Part shown: in pieces, positions 62,966 through 64,000 of the stretch
Layout of the letters: every line of letters starts with the position of its first letter
How positions within the stretch are numbered: position 1 is the first letter of the stretch
NCBI RefSeq assembly: GCF_000982415.1
Contig: NZ_LANI01000009.1
Coordinates: 91,593 to 155,592, forward strand
From: Kiloniella litopenaei
GTDB lineage: Bacteria > Pseudomonadota > Alphaproteobacteria > Kiloniellales > Kiloniellaceae
Length of the DNA stretch: 64,000 nucleotides
Reading direction: 5' to 3'
Position numbers and translations under genes: made by a program
Notes under the pieces: model-generated
Databases searched by the model: none
The model's input: the letters and a program-made list of their open reading frames with translations, nothing else
What the model was told of the DNA's origin: nothing

Positions 62966-62993
62966 AAAAGGGCTGGTGTTTTCCAGCCCTTTT
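62966..62993 (+). terminator. Terminator of the chemotaxis receptor gene
   Basis: A perfect 11-bp stem AAAAGGGCTGG / CCAGCCCTTTT with a 6-nt loop; T residues follow. It may also serve the globin gene ending at 63032. Confidence 0.88.
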
Positions 62994-63031
62994 CTATTCG
63001 CCTTAATAATTAGATATTCCCACGATGTTCG

Positions 63032-63427
63032 TTACGTGCCAACTTTCACATCTTCTGGTTTGTAAAAGATACCTAACATCAAGCTTTGTGCAATCCGCTC
63101 TGCCTTTTCCTGAATATGATCGGCAATTTCTGGAGTAAACAAATATAAGTTGGTTTCCCGGAAAAGTTCCAGCCAACGATCAAACAAATGACGTTTAATA
63201 CCATCAACCTGCATATGAACCATCATGGGGTTACCCTTGTACTGACCAGAGGTCAGCAAAACCGAGGACCAAAACCGACACATGGTCGCCAAGTGAGGAT
63301 CCCATTGATCACCAATACTGTTATTGAATACGTCTTTTAATAATTGGTCTTCTCGGACCCGATCATAAAAACCGTGCACCATCGCATGTATGGTTTCTTC
63401 TGTAATCTCTGTATAAGGCTGGTGCAT
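63032..63427 (-). CDS. Group III truncated hemoglobin
   Basis: A 131-residue heme protein of the 2-over-2 globin fold, group III. Marks are the N-terminal ITEETIHAMVHGFYDRVREDQLLKDVF, the central CRFWSSVLLTSGQYKGNPMMVHMQV containing the proximal His, and RWLELFRETNLYLFTPEIADHI. Proposed roles of the group include oxygen or nitric-oxide chemistry under low oxygen. It stands alone on the minus strand between two plus-strand genes. Confidence 0.92.
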   Translation of the reverse strand: MHQPYTEITEETIHAMVHGFYDRVREDQLLKDVFNNSIGDQWDPHLATMCRFWSSVLLTSGQYKGNPMMVHMQVDGIKRHLFDRWLELFRETNLYLFTPEIADHIQEKAERIAQSLMLGIFYKPEDVKVGT

Positions 63428-63644
63428 TTAATCTACTCAATAAACGAACATTAAGATGACTATAATATATATCTTTATAAATGCGAATGGCAAAATTGTC
63501 GCAACAAAATGTTATCCAAATTCAAAAGGAAAACAACGTCTTTAAAAGTAAATTATTTCGCCTCTTTTGCCCTAAGAGCGTTTTTGGGCTACATAGTGTC
63601 GCGCAGGCGTCTGTACGCTTGTCTGACTATATATATTTAATAAG

Positions 63645-63668
63645 AAAACCCCGAAAATAATTGGGGTT
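63645..63668. terminator. Hairpin upstream of the methyltransferase gene
   Basis: AACCCC / GGGGTT (63647-63652 with 63663-63668) with a 10-nt A/T-rich loop, 53 bp before the next start codon. It could be a weak terminator on the minus strand or part of a leader. Nothing else was recognised in 63428-63720. Confidence 0.35.
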
Positions 63669-63720
63669 ATTGTTTATAACTTTTTGGGTAGATACCCTAC
63701 TTTACCGGAGACGCAGCGAT

Positions 63721-64000
63721 ATGACCCGTACGATCGTTAGTTCAGCGACCAAAGAGATCGCAATTGGTTTTGATGATCCTTTCTGCATTATTGGTGAGCG
63801 GATCAACCCGACAGGCCGTAAAAAGCTTGCAGAAGAAATGGCCAATGGTGACTACAGCCGTGTGGAAGCCGACTGTCTGGCACAGGTTGCTGCTGGCGCG
63901 CACATGCTCGACGTCAATGCGGGTATTCCTCTGGCTGATGAGCCGAAGATTTTGGCGGAAACCATTCAGCTGGTTCAGGGCCTGACCGATCTGCCTCTTT
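63721..64000 (+). CDS. Pterin-binding (DHPS-like) methyltetrahydrofolate:corrinoid methyltransferase, 3'-truncated by window edge
   Basis: ATG 63721 with GGAG 10 bp upstream. The frame stays open to the window end, giving 93 residues: FCIIGERINPTGRKKLAEEM, then AQVAAGAHMLDVNAGIPLADE. This is the start of the pterin-binding TIM barrel found in MetH, AcsE/MtvA-type and related methyltransferases, which move a methyl group between tetrahydrofolate and a corrinoid protein. The full role depends on the downstream genes, which are outside the window. Confidence 0.88.
   Translation, partial: MTRTIVSSATKEIAIGFDDPFCIIGERINPTGRKKLAEEMANGDYSRVEADCLAQVAAGAHMLDVNAGIPLADEPKILAETIQLVQGLTDLPL

Noticed and set aside
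63428..63720. Possible riboswitch before the methyltransferase gene
   Set aside because: Apart from one 6-bp hairpin I could not match any cobalamin, SAM or SAH riboswitch pattern; a covariance search would be needed.

Overview
The window looks like a chromosomal piece of a free-living, probably marine, alphaproteobacterium. This is an inference from gene content: osmoregulated periplasmic glucan genes, several binding-protein ABC importers, a Pseudomonas-like glucose ABC importer with an Entner-Doudoroff tail, a methyl-accepting chemotaxis protein and a group III truncated globin. Base composition is about 45-50% GC in most of the window. It is clearly higher in 16.4-22.2 and 25.6-31.5 kb and much lower in 22.2-25.5 kb. 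No rRNA, tRNA, insertion sequence, CRISPR array or prophage was recognised.

Layout. 0-7 kb: end of a sugar-type ABC importer (ATPase) and a DeoR regulator; an orphan solute-binding protein; an ArsR-SRPBCC-VOC operon; a MocR regulator divergent from a PdxJ paralogue, with palindromic operators between them; a DUF1801 protein; an orphan CsoR-like metal sensor. 7-14.5 kb: a seven-gene minus-strand operon DUF4129-DUF4350-MoxR-DUF58-SpoIIM-RDD-membrane protein. 14.6-22.2 kb: TetR/cupin pair, D-cysteine desulfhydrase-like enzyme, SGNH hydrolase, Lrp regulator divergent from a DMT exporter, and a HyuA-type hydantoinase. 22.2-25.5 kb: an AT-rich island with an Imm32-like protein, a DUF2971 protein, a zinc-ribbon protein with a HEPN motif and an AbiC-type HEPN protein, probably a defence island. 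25.6-33 kb: double-domain HxlR regulator with a VOC protein, PilZ protein, FemAB-like protein, YeeE-type thiosulfate transporter, a TTC38-like TPR protein and an FAD oxidoreductase.

33-39 kb: periplasmic glucan cluster (esterase, OpgC, OpgD/G, OpgH), then a DMT exporter. 40-45 kb: five-gene peptide/nickel-type ABC importer. 45-56 kb: two-component system divergent from a glucose/mannose-type ABC importer, followed by lactonase, dehydrogenase, KDG kinase and KDPG aldolase. Together these would carry a sugar from import to pyruvate plus glyceraldehyde-3-phosphate, except that the sugar-acid dehydratase between the dehydrogenase and the kinase survives only as an internally deleted remnant. 56-61 kb: a second TTC38-like protein, methionine gamma-lyase with a near-perfect sigma-54 promoter, and a divergent ACT-PAS-AAA+ activator with three matching operator palindromes between the two genes. 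61-64 kb: chemotaxis receptor, truncated globin and the start of a pterin-binding methyltransferase.

The main points for a second look are the dehydratase remnant, the sigma-54 circuit at methionine gamma-lyase, the AT-rich HEPN island, and a family of four palindromic elements of about 105 bp that share a core but have different, self-complementary arms.
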